Assembly: GCA_009922885.1 (NCBI GenBank)
Contig: RFUP01000022.1
Location: 1 to 14,190 of the forward strand
Direction of reading: 5' to 3'
Origin: Paracoccaceae bacterium
GTDB taxonomy: Bacteria > Pseudomonadota > Alphaproteobacteria > Rhodobacterales > Rhodobacteraceae
DNA: 14,190 bases
The first letter of the stretch is position 1. Every line of letters begins with the position of its first letter. The notes beneath the pieces are model-generated. The model saw only the letters and a list, made by a program, of their open reading frames with translations, was not told the DNA's origin and did no database searches. Below are positions 1 through 5,323 of the stretch, piece after piece. The translations under genes were made by a program, and so were the position numbers.

Positions 1-436
1 CGGTTCCGTCTTTGGTGAATGTCACGTAAGGTGCCGAGGTGTCGAGATCGTGCAGCGCAACGCCTTCAGCCCCGTGAATGACAGTTCCCTCCGCTGCAGC
101 GCGCGCGTCGTAGAGGTCGCGCGTCACTTCGGTCTGGCCATAAACCATGACCTTTTTTCCAGTCAATTCGTTGAAGTCGATCCGGAAGCCCCGGTTGCGA
201 GCCGCAAGGTAGGTGCCAGTGTGGATAAACCCTTCGCGGTCCATGCGGGTGCCGACGCCTGCTTCGCGCAGCAGTTCTACGGCTCCCCATTCCAGAACAC
301 CGGCACGAATGCGCGACAGTACGTAATCGCGGCTCTGGCGTTCCAGAACGACAGTGTCGATCCCCGCGCGATGCAACAATTGCGAAAGCAACAAGCCCGA
401 AGGGCCGCCGCCGATGATGCAGACCTGAGTGCGCAT
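1..436 (-). CDS. pobA: 4-hydroxybenzoate 3-monooxygenase (PobA), N-terminal part, cut by window edge
   Basis: FAD-dependent aromatic hydroxylase that converts 4-hydroxybenzoate to protocatechuate with NADPH and O2, feeding the beta-ketoadipate pathway in the cytoplasm. Only the first 145 codons are in the window; the family is about 390 residues. Visible are the N-terminal Rossmann motif GGGPSG (residues 9-14), the ERQ stretch ending the first beta-alpha-beta unit, RIRAGVLE with the FAD-contacting Arg44, and YGQTEVTRDL (residues 99-108). All match Pseudomonas PHBH closely and in register. The ATG is preceded by GGAGG with a 5-base gap. It lies 91 bases downstream of the SMR-like gene on the same strand; an imperfect dyad in that gap may be a regulator site. 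The identity is secure, and truncation is due to the window end, not a lesion that can be seen. Confidence 0.95.
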   Translation of the reverse strand, partial: MRTQVCIIGGGPSGLLLSQLLHRAGIDTVVLERQSRDYVLSRIRAGVLEWGAVELLREAGVGTRMDREGFIHTGTYLAARNRGFRIDFNELTGKKVMVYGQTEVTRDLYDARAAAEGTVIHGAEGVALHDLDTSAPYVTFTKDGT

Positions 437-527
437 TGATTCCTCCCCATTCGCCCTCGAAGGGAAGCAATTTTAGTTTGCGATGTCAATCAATTTGGTG
501 GGCGCTCGCGAACCATTCACGGCTGAT

Positions 528-854
528 CTAGTGGTTCACAAGGAGCAAACCCACCAAGACAAGCCCGCCGCCCAGTACTTCGCGGATCGAAAATACCTCT
601 CCATACCAAAGGGATATCGCGATGATCATTAACGTCTCGGCGGCGACGATCATCACGTAAGCGTTCGAGAGGTCCATTGATCTGAGAATGAAAATTTCAA
701 CGATCACGACCAGTTGGAAGGTCAGCATCGCTAAGCCAACGGAGGCAAGTTCGCCTGCCGATGCAGCATTTTTCATGAAGAAGGTGGCTGCAGCATACCC
801 AGCGGCCGCCAAAGCGATAAGAATGCCTTTTGAGGCAGATACAGAAATGTCCAT
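528..854 (-). CDS. Four-helix SMR/EamA-like small membrane protein
   Basis: A 108-residue, strongly hydrophobic protein with four predicted membrane helices at about residues 8-26, 36-57, 62-83 and 90-106. The size, the MK after helix 1 and the closing pattern REVLGGGLVLVGLLLVN resemble small multidrug resistance proteins and EamA half-transporters, so a dimeric inner-membrane transporter is the likely architecture. The position of the essential helix-1 Glu of SMR pumps (EmrE Glu14) appears to be Tyr20, so proton-coupled drug export should not be assumed. The ATG at 854 is preferred over an in-frame TTG at 884, which would add ten polar residues and run through a hairpin. It lies 85 bases downstream of the dehydratase gene and upstream of pobA. 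The substrate is unknown. Confidence 0.72.
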   Translation of the reverse strand: MDISVSASKGILIALAAAGYAAATFFMKNAASAGELASVGLAMLTFQLVVIVEIFILRSMDLSNAYVMIVAAETLMIIAISLWYGEVFSIREVLGGGLVLVGLLLVNH

Positions 855-873
855 AAAAAGCTCACTTGAAAAA

Positions 874-894
874 GGTAAGTACAATGCGCTTACC
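874..894 (-). repeat. Perfect 6-bp inverted repeat followed by T5 upstream of the SMR-like gene
   Basis: Read on the minus strand, GGTAAG and CTTACC flank a 9-base loop and are followed at once by five T residues (873-869), 14 bases before the start codon of the membrane protein. It could be a weak intrinsic terminator ending the dehydratase operon or an operator for the downstream gene. The stem is short and AT-rich, so either role is tentative. Confidence 0.35.
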
Positions 895-939
895 GTCTCA
901 CAAGCAAAACCAGCCCGGCAATGCGGGAATTACAGACCC

Positions 940-1911
940 TTAGCCAAAGCGGGTTAGAGCTTGGGAGAATACGTCCGTATCCACGTTTCCTCCTGAAGCG
1001 ACCGCTATCACAGCCTCTCCCTGCGTGGCCTCGGGATGGAACAATGCGGCGGCAAGCGCCACCGCCCCGCCCGGCTCAACAACAATTTTCAGGCGGCTAA
1101 AGGCAAGTGCCATCGCGTGCAGGGCTTCGTCATCGGATACGGCGACGCCGGGTCCGCAGTGTGCCTTCAGGATAGGAAAGGTGAGATTGCCCGGAGCAGG
1201 CGTCACGATAGCGTCGCAGATCGAACCGGAAAGTTTGGGGTTGCGCTGGATAGTGCCTGCCGCAAGACTGCGCGCGACATCGTCAAAGCCAACGGGTTCG
1301 GCAGGCCGTGCGCGCAGCTTGGGAGCATTGGCCGCGAGCGCCAAAGCGATCCCGCTCGTAAGGCCGCCGCCGCCGCAACAGACAAAAACATCTGCGGCGT
1401 CGATCCCTTCGGCTCTGGCCTGCTCCGCGATTTCCAAACCTGTGGTCCCTTGACCCGCAATAACCTGTGCATCGTCAAATGGCTTGATCAGGGTAAGACC
1501 ACGATCCTTTGAGAGCTTTTCCCCGATAGCATCGCGATCTTCGTTCGCGCGATCATAGAGCACAACTTCCGCCCCGTAGGCCCGGGTGTTTGCAATTTTC
1601 AGCTTTGGGGCGTCAGACGGCATGATGATCACGGCTGGAATCCCGTGTTGGCGGGCAGCGAGCGCCACTCCTTGCGCGTGGTTGCCAGAGGAGAAGGCGA
1701 TCACACCACCCGAACGTACTTCGGGTGAAAGTGCGGATAGGGCCGCAAAGGCCCCGCGATACTTGAAAGAACCGGTGTGCTGGAGGCATTCCGCCTTCAC
1801 GAAAACACGCCGCCCTGCAATTTCGTCCAAAAAGGGCGACGATAACAGAGGCGTCACGCGCGCATGCCCTTTCAGGCGAATGGCGGCTTTTTGGATCATG
1901 TCGATGTTCAT
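940..1911 (-). CDS. PLP-dependent threonine/serine dehydratase-like enzyme
   Basis: A fold-type II PLP enzyme of 323 residues, predicted to deaminate hydroxy amino acids such as threonine, serine or 3-hydroxyaspartate to 2-oxo acids and ammonia in the cytoplasm. Seen in the sequence are the Schiff-base lysine Lys50 in TGSFKYRGA, the SSGNHAQG substrate loop (residues 74-81), the tetraglycine phosphate loop at 180-183, and SGGNVD near the C-terminus (306-311) facing the pyridine nitrogen. No C-terminal ACT/regulatory domain is present, so it is the short, catabolic or serine-racemase-like form rather than the feedback-regulated biosynthetic IlvA. The start ATG overlaps the stop of the upstream hydrolase gene by 4 bases (ATGA), with GAGG seven bases before it. 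The exact substrate cannot be decided from sequence. Confidence 0.9.
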   Translation of the reverse strand: MNIDMIQKAAIRLKGHARVTPLLSSPFLDEIAGRRVFVKAECLQHTGSFKYRGAFAALSALSPEVRSGGVIAFSSGNHAQGVALAARQHGIPAVIIMPSDAPKLKIANTRAYGAEVVLYDRANEDRDAIGEKLSKDRGLTLIKPFDDAQVIAGQGTTGLEIAEQARAEGIDAADVFVCCGGGGLTSGIALALAANAPKLRARPAEPVGFDDVARSLAAGTIQRNPKLSGSICDAIVTPAPGNLTFPILKAHCGPGVAVSDDEALHAMALAFSRLKIVVEPGGAVALAAALFHPEATQGEAVIAVASGGNVDTDVFSQALTRFG

Positions 1912-2735
1912 TGCAGGGCCTCAATCCAGCGTTTCAGGGCGTCGAGTGCTTCAGGTTCGTCGAGGAAGGGCACATGCCCTCGGTCAGGGACACGGGCGAC
2001 GATCAAATCTGGCGCGCGGCGTTGCATTTCGTCCACCGTTTCCGAAGAAATCAAAGTTGAATTCATCCCATGGATCATCGCCGTCGGTAGGGTCGCCAGT
2101 TCGGAAAACAGGGGCCATAAATCCGGCAAGGGATTTTCACCAGCCGCATTGACCGCCTCCCGGAGACCGGGCCCATCGTAGTTGAGTGCAGGCCGCCCCT
2201 GGTCGCTTTGATGAGTGTTCGAAATGTGCTGTCGCCAACGTTCCATCGGAACGCCGGGAAATTCTGTCGCATACCAAGTCGCCGTCGCTGCCGCGAGCGT
2301 TTCCATATCCGGGGCTAGCGGCGCCTTCCCTACGTACTCTGCCAGCGTGCTCAGAAACTCCTGTTCGAGAACCGGGCCCACGTCATTCAATGCAGCTCCA
2401 AGCAGCCTGTTCTTGGACAAAACCGCGATCGTCATGGCAATGAGCCCACCCCTTGAGGTGCCCAGAATGGCCGCTTTCTCGATCCCCAAGTGATCCAACA
2501 GGGCGATTGCGTCGGCGGCTTCTTGCAAGATGCTATATGTTTGCGCCGGAGCCCACTCAGATTTCCCGCGCCCACGGTAATCCATCCTAATCAGGTGAAC
2601 ATCCGTCAGATGTGGCGCCACGAAATCGAAATCGCGGGAGTTTCGCGTCAAACCGGCCAAACACAAGATCGGCAGTCCGCGCCCGGTTTCTTCGAAATAG
2701 AGCTGCGTTCCATCTTGAGCGCTAAAATGGGGCAT
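1908..2735 (-). CDS. Alpha/beta-fold hydrolase
   Basis: A 275-residue alpha/beta hydrolase with a cap domain, probably an esterase or lactonase-type enzyme of unknown substrate. The oxyanion region is CLAGLTRNSRDFDF (residues 25-38), followed by MDYRGRGKSE (51-60). The nucleophile elbow GTSRGG places Ser94, and the catalytic histidine is His254 in DRGHVPFLDEP. In relatives I recall, an Asp follows NS in the segment before the helix (NSDLLS). Here the equivalent reads NSTLIS with Thr227, so the usual acid is missing or supplied from elsewhere. The start ATG shares one base with the dehalogenase stop (TAATG), and the 3' end overlaps the dehydratase by 4 bases, so the three genes are almost certainly co-translated. 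No signal peptide is seen; it is cytoplasmic. Confidence 0.88.
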   Translation of the reverse strand: MPHFSAQDGTQLYFEETGRGLPILCLAGLTRNSRDFDFVAPHLTDVHLIRMDYRGRGKSEWAPAQTYSILQEAADAIALLDHLGIEKAAILGTSRGGLIAMTIAVLSKNRLLGAALNDVGPVLEQEFLSTLAEYVGKAPLAPDMETLAAATATWYATEFPGVPMERWRQHISNTHQSDQGRPALNYDGPGLREAVNAAGENPLPDLWPLFSELATLPTAMIHGMNSTLISSETVDEMQRRAPDLIVARVPDRGHVPFLDEPEALDALKRWIEALQ

Positions 2736-3415
2736 TAGAGTCCTGCCAATCCCGGTATTTCGGCAAGGTCGTTGAGAACATAAGTCGGTTGACCAGGCAG
2801 TCGGTCAAGCGGCAAACCGGCCCGATTTACCCAGGCTGTCACAAAACCGTAGCTGGCAGCAGAAGCGGCGTCCCAGCCATTGGAAGAAACGAATAGTACG
2901 TGTGATTTCGCAACGCCAAAGCGTTGTATGACCATATCATAGACCTTCGCAGAGGGCTTGAAGACTCCAACGGCCTCGACAGAGAGGACATCATCAAGAA
3001 GGTCTCCCAAACCTGCGGAGTGGACGGCGCCACCAAGCATATCGGGGGATCCATTGGAAAGAATTGCCGTGCTCTTGCCGCCCGCTTGAAGGGCTTGGAG
3101 CATTTCGGGCACCTCCGGATAGGCGGAAAGGCTCCAGTAAAGAGAGAGCAGTCTTTCGCGCAAGGCTGGATCTTCGATGCCTTCTGCTTCCAATGCCCAA
3201 TCGAGACCGTCTTGGGTTACAGTCCAGAAATCAGTGTGCTCGCCTGTCACGGCACGGAGCCAAGAATACTCGAGTTGTTTGCGCCGCCAATTCTCGGCAA
3301 TCGACGGCCAAGACGCGGCTAAGGCTTCTCCCCCTGGCTCAGACGCGGCCTCTCTCGCAGCTGCAGACACATCGAATAGGGTTCCGTAAGCATCGAAGAC
3401 GCATGTGGTTATCAA
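2735..3415 (-). CDS. Haloacid dehalogenase, type II ((S)-2-haloacid dehalogenase family)
   Basis: A HAD-superfamily hydrolase of 226 residues, matching the L-2-haloacid dehalogenase family that hydrolyses (S)-2-haloacids to (R)-2-hydroxy acids through an aspartyl ester. All family landmarks are in place: nucleophile Asp8 in FDAYGTLFD, Arg44 followed by KQLEYSWLR, Ser120-Asn121 in ILSNGSPDM, Lys153 in VFKPS, and SSNGWDAASAASYGF with Ser177, Asn179 and Asp182. It starts at TTG: no ATG lies between the upstream region and the FDAYGT motif, the TTG gives the family N-terminus, and AGGAG sits 8 bases before it. It is the first gene of the three-gene coupled unit and is divergent from the FKBP gene. 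Many type II members act on unknown phosphate-free substrates, so dehalogenation in vivo is inferred. Confidence 0.9.
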   Translation of the reverse strand: MITTCVFDAYGTLFDVSAAAREAASEPGGEALAASWPSIAENWRRKQLEYSWLRAVTGEHTDFWTVTQDGLDWALEAEGIEDPALRERLLSLYWSLSAYPEVPEMLQALQAGGKSTAILSNGSPDMLGGAVHSAGLGDLLDDVLSVEAVGVFKPSAKVYDMVIQRFGVAKSHVLFVSSNGWDAASAASYGFVTAWVNRAGLPLDRLPGQPTYVLNDLAEIPGLAGL

Positions 3416-3423
3416 ATTGGAAA

Positions 3424-3428
3424 CTCCT
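3424..3428 (-). promoter_or_regulatory. Ribosome binding site supporting the TTG start of the dehalogenase
   Basis: AGGAG on the minus strand, with 8 bases to the TTG at 3415-3413. It decides the non-ATG start, because no other start codon gives the complete HAD N-terminus. Confidence 0.7.
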
Positions 3429-3497
3429 GATCTTTTCTGCCGCGTCGTTCAACCTGCCATGTGTTTCGCGCGACGGAAAGGAAATTCCGGGCCTGAT

Positions 3498-3526
3498 TTG
3501 CTATTTGCGAGTGTAGCCCATAATAT
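3498..3526 (+). promoter_or_regulatory. Candidate sigma-70 promoter for the FKBP gene
   Basis: TTGCTA (3498-3503) and TAATAT (3521-3526) with a 17-base spacer, in the AT-richest part of the divergent gap between the dehalogenase and FKBP genes. Each hexamer matches consensus at 4 of 6 positions. The predicted leader is about 60 bases. Proposed by eye only. Confidence 0.35.
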
Positions 3527-3594
3527 ATTCAATGTTCGACGGGAACGCCGAGACGGCCCCCTAAATTCACCCCACAAGAAATAGGAAATCTAGT

Positions 3595-4023
3595 ATGGCC
3601 GAGGTCAAGACCGGCGACACTGTTCGCATTCATTACACAGGAACGCTTACCGACGGGACCGTCTTCGACAGTTCGAACGGTCGCGATCCGCTCGAGTTTG
3701 TTGTGGGGTCGGGGCAAATCATCGGCGGCTTGGACAAGGCGCTGCCTGGCATGCAGGTCGGCGAGAAAAAGTCGGTTCCGGTTCCCTGCTTGGAAGCTTA
3801 TGGCGAAAGCAATCCGGAGGCGCGGCAGTCGATCCCCAGAAACGAAATCCCCCCGCACATTCCGCTGGATCTGGGCGCACAATTGCAAGTCCAGACACAA
3901 ACGGGTCAAACCATGGTTGTCGTCGTGGCGGAAGTGACTGACACCGAGGTGACATTGGATGCCAACCACCCCCTCGCGGGAAAGGACTTGGTTTTCGACA
4001 TCGAACTGGTGGCTATTGCCTAA
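3595..4023 (+). CDS. FKBP-type peptidyl-prolyl cis-trans isomerase (SlyD-like)
   Basis: Catalyses proline isomerisation and probably acts as a cytosolic folding chaperone. At 142 residues it has the split FKBP domain of SlyD-type proteins: an N-terminal part with HYTGTLTDGTVFDSS (residues 13-27) and the GQIIGGLDKALPGM turn, an insert-in-flap domain at about 72-118 with SIPRNEIP, and the closing DANHPLAGKDLVFDIELV segment. The histidine- and cysteine-rich metal-binding tail of E. coli SlyD is absent; the protein ends directly after the last strand, and there is a single Cys (65). No signal peptide is present. AGGAAA precedes the ATG by about 7 bases. It is convergent with irr, sharing a very short 3' gap. 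Confidence 0.93.
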   Translation: MAEVKTGDTVRIHYTGTLTDGTVFDSSNGRDPLEFVVGSGQIIGGLDKALPGMQVGEKKSVPVPCLEAYGESNPEARQSIPRNEIPPHIPLDLGAQLQVQTQTGQTMVVVVAEVTDTEVTLDANHPLAGKDLVFDIELVAIA

Positions 4024-4042
4024 ATAAGGCGCAAGCCTCTAG

Positions 4043-4077
4043 CGGCTGCGGTAGGGATTTCAGGTCCGCCGCAGCCG
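4043..4077. terminator. 9-bp perfect inverted repeat at the convergent FKBP/irr 3' ends
   Basis: CGGCTGCGG (4043-4051) and CCGCAGCCG (4069-4077) are perfect complements around a 17-base loop. The repeat overlaps the last codons and stop of irr. No T-run follows on either strand, so it is not a classical intrinsic terminator. It may mark the transcript ends of both convergent genes or aid Rho-dependent ending. Confidence 0.4.
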
Positions 4078-4485
4078 GATGACGACATCCACGGAAGCAA
4101 GCTCCGCACCTTCGGGAAGATCAGGCAGACGTGCGATTTCCAGCTGATCTTCGGGAGCGTCGCAAAGAAGCCCTGTGTCTTCCCAGTAGAAATGAGGGTG
4201 GTCATGAGTATTGGTGTCGAAATAGCTCTTGGAGCCATCGACGGTAATTTCATGCATCAACCCGGCCTCGCAGAACGCGCGCAACGTGTTGTAGACGGTC
4301 GCTAACGATACGCCATCACCACACGCATGGGCCGCCTCGTATAGGCTTTCTGCGGTGACGTGGCGATGCTGGCCATCTCCGACAAGAGCGATAGCAAGTG
4401 CCAACCTCTGCCTTGTCGGCCGCACACCAGCTTTCGAAAGCCAGATTTGGGCCCGCTTGGCCGTTGTCTCGATTGCGCCGTCCAT
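4060..4485 (-). CDS. irr: Irr-type Fur-family iron response regulator
   Basis: A 141-residue Fur-superfamily transcription factor. The winged-helix part is at about residues 12-80: GVRPTRQRLAL, RHVTAESLYEAA and the recognition region VSLATVYNTLRAFCEAGL. The dimer domain holds YFDTNTHDHPHFYWEDTG with the HxHxH cluster (His94, His96, His98) that marks Irr, rather than the Cys-rich zinc sites of Fur. The N-terminal heme-regulatory GCPWHD motif of Bradyrhizobium Irr is absent. In alphaproteobacteria Irr governs iron and heme genes and is itself sensitive to heme. It is divergent from fabA, and a promoter with a good -10 box (TATACT) lies just upstream. Only GGAT is visible as a weak ribosome binding site. 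No obvious Irr box was found beside it. Confidence 0.9.
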   Translation of the reverse strand: MDGAIETTAKRAQIWLSKAGVRPTRQRLALAIALVGDGQHRHVTAESLYEAAHACGDGVSLATVYNTLRAFCEAGLMHEITVDGSKSYFDTNTHDHPHFYWEDTGLLCDAPEDQLEIARLPDLPEGAELASVDVVIRLRRT

Positions 4486-4516
4486 GGGTCGATCCGAATT
4501 ACTGTCCGCGAAAGCA

Positions 4517-4546
4517 AGTATATGCTGCGAGAAGCGCCCAATTCAA
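4517..4546 (-). promoter_or_regulatory. Candidate sigma-70 promoter of irr
   Basis: On the minus strand TTGAAT (4546-4541) and TATACT (4522-4517) are separated by 18 bases. The -10 matches consensus at 5 of 6 positions. The expected start site is about 25 bases from the irr ATG, a normal leader length. Confidence 0.5.
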
Positions 4547-4660
4547 ACAAAAATGCCCCTCACATCCCGAGCCACTGGAGCATCGTGTCAGGCTTGCGTG
4601 GGTAAGTTGCCGGATGTTAGGACGATTGTAACAACGTTATCACAGAGGACCACGCATCCC

Positions 4661-5170
4661 ATGCCCCAATTCCCAACAAGTTTCGATCGCGAAGGTCTCC
4701 TGAAATGCGCCCGTGGCGAGTTGTTCGGGCCGGGGAATGCCCAGTTGCCCGCGCCGCCAATGCTTATGATGGACCGCATAACCGAGATTTCCGAAGATGC
4801 AGGTTTGCATGGGAAGGGCCACGTTGTTGCTGAGTTCGATATCACACCGGATCTCTGGTTCTTCGACTGCCACTTTCCGGGCAACCCCATTATGCCGGGC
4901 TGCCTTGGGCTTGATGGGCTCTGGCAGCTAACGGGCTTCAATCTCGGCTGGCGCGGTTGGCAGGGGCGTGGATACGCGTTGGGTGTCGGCGAAGTGAAAC
5001 TCACGGGCATGGTCCGCCCCGATCGCAAAATGCTGACTTACAAAGTCGACTTCACTAAAGCCATTCAGACACGCCGTTTGACTATGGGTGTCGCCGACGG
5101 CATCGTGGAAGCCGATGGCGAGGTGATTTACATCGTCAAGGACATGAAGGTGGCCCTCAGCGAAAGCTGA
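4661..5170 (+). CDS. fabA: 3-hydroxydecanoyl-ACP dehydratase / trans-2,cis-3-isomerase (FabA)
   Basis: Bifunctional enzyme that dehydrates 3-hydroxydecanoyl-ACP and isomerises trans-2- to cis-3-decenoyl-ACP, the entry to unsaturated fatty acids. It has 169 residues against 172 in E. coli. The hot-dog active site is intact: His71 in FDCHFPGNPIMPG and Asp85 in CLGLDGLWQLTGF, matching E. coli His70 and Asp84. The reading frame is open upstream to 4355, but the ATG at 4661 gives the family N-terminus and the extra residues have no resemblance to FabA, running antisense to irr. AGAGGA lies about 11 bases before the ATG, a long spacing. It is divergent from irr and followed by a strong terminator before fabB. 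Confidence 0.97.
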   Translation: MPQFPTSFDREGLLKCARGELFGPGNAQLPAPPMLMMDRITEISEDAGLHGKGHVVAEFDITPDLWFFDCHFPGNPIMPGCLGLDGLWQLTGFNLGWRGWQGRGYALGVGEVKLTGMVRPDRKMLTYKVDFTKAIQTRRLTMGVADGIVEADGEVIYIVKDMKVALSES

Positions 5171-5193
5171 GGCGCATCAGCAGTTCAGACCCG

Positions 5194-5219
5194 AAAAGAG
5201 GCCGGGCGGCCTCTTTTTT
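5194..5219 (+). terminator. Strong intrinsic terminator after fabA
   Basis: A 10-bp perfect stem (5194-5203 with 5208-5217) with core AGAGGCC/GGCCTCT, a GGGC tetraloop, and a run of six T (5214-5219). It sits 23 bases past the fabA stop and separates fabA from fabB-fabI, implying that fabB has its own promoter or depends on read-through. Confidence 0.88.
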
Positions 5220-5254
5220 GTTCTGCAAGCACAGAGCCCGCAACCGACACCAAC

Positions 5255-5307
5255 AAGCCTTCCGTCTTGCGCCCCGTCGCGTCAGTGCCTAGTAAGACAG
5301 AAGGTTT
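5255..5307 (+). repeat. 14-bp stem hairpin in the fabB leader, abutting the ribosome binding site
   Basis: AAGCCTTCCGTCTT (5255-5268) pairs with AAGACAGAAGGTTT (5294-5307), with one C/A mismatch and one G/T wobble, around a 25-base loop. It ends 4 bases before the AGGAGG of fabB (5312-5317), and the right arm runs into TTTT. It could be a leader structure controlling translation, an attenuator, or a DNA operator dyad. No known riboswitch was recognised. Confidence 0.55.
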
Positions 5308-5323
5308 TGGAAGGAGGGCACGA

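Noticed and set aside
4627..4642. AACGTT-centred dyad upstream of fabA as a fatty acid regulator site
   Set aside because: Beyond the six-base palindrome the arms match poorly, and it resembles no operator I know.
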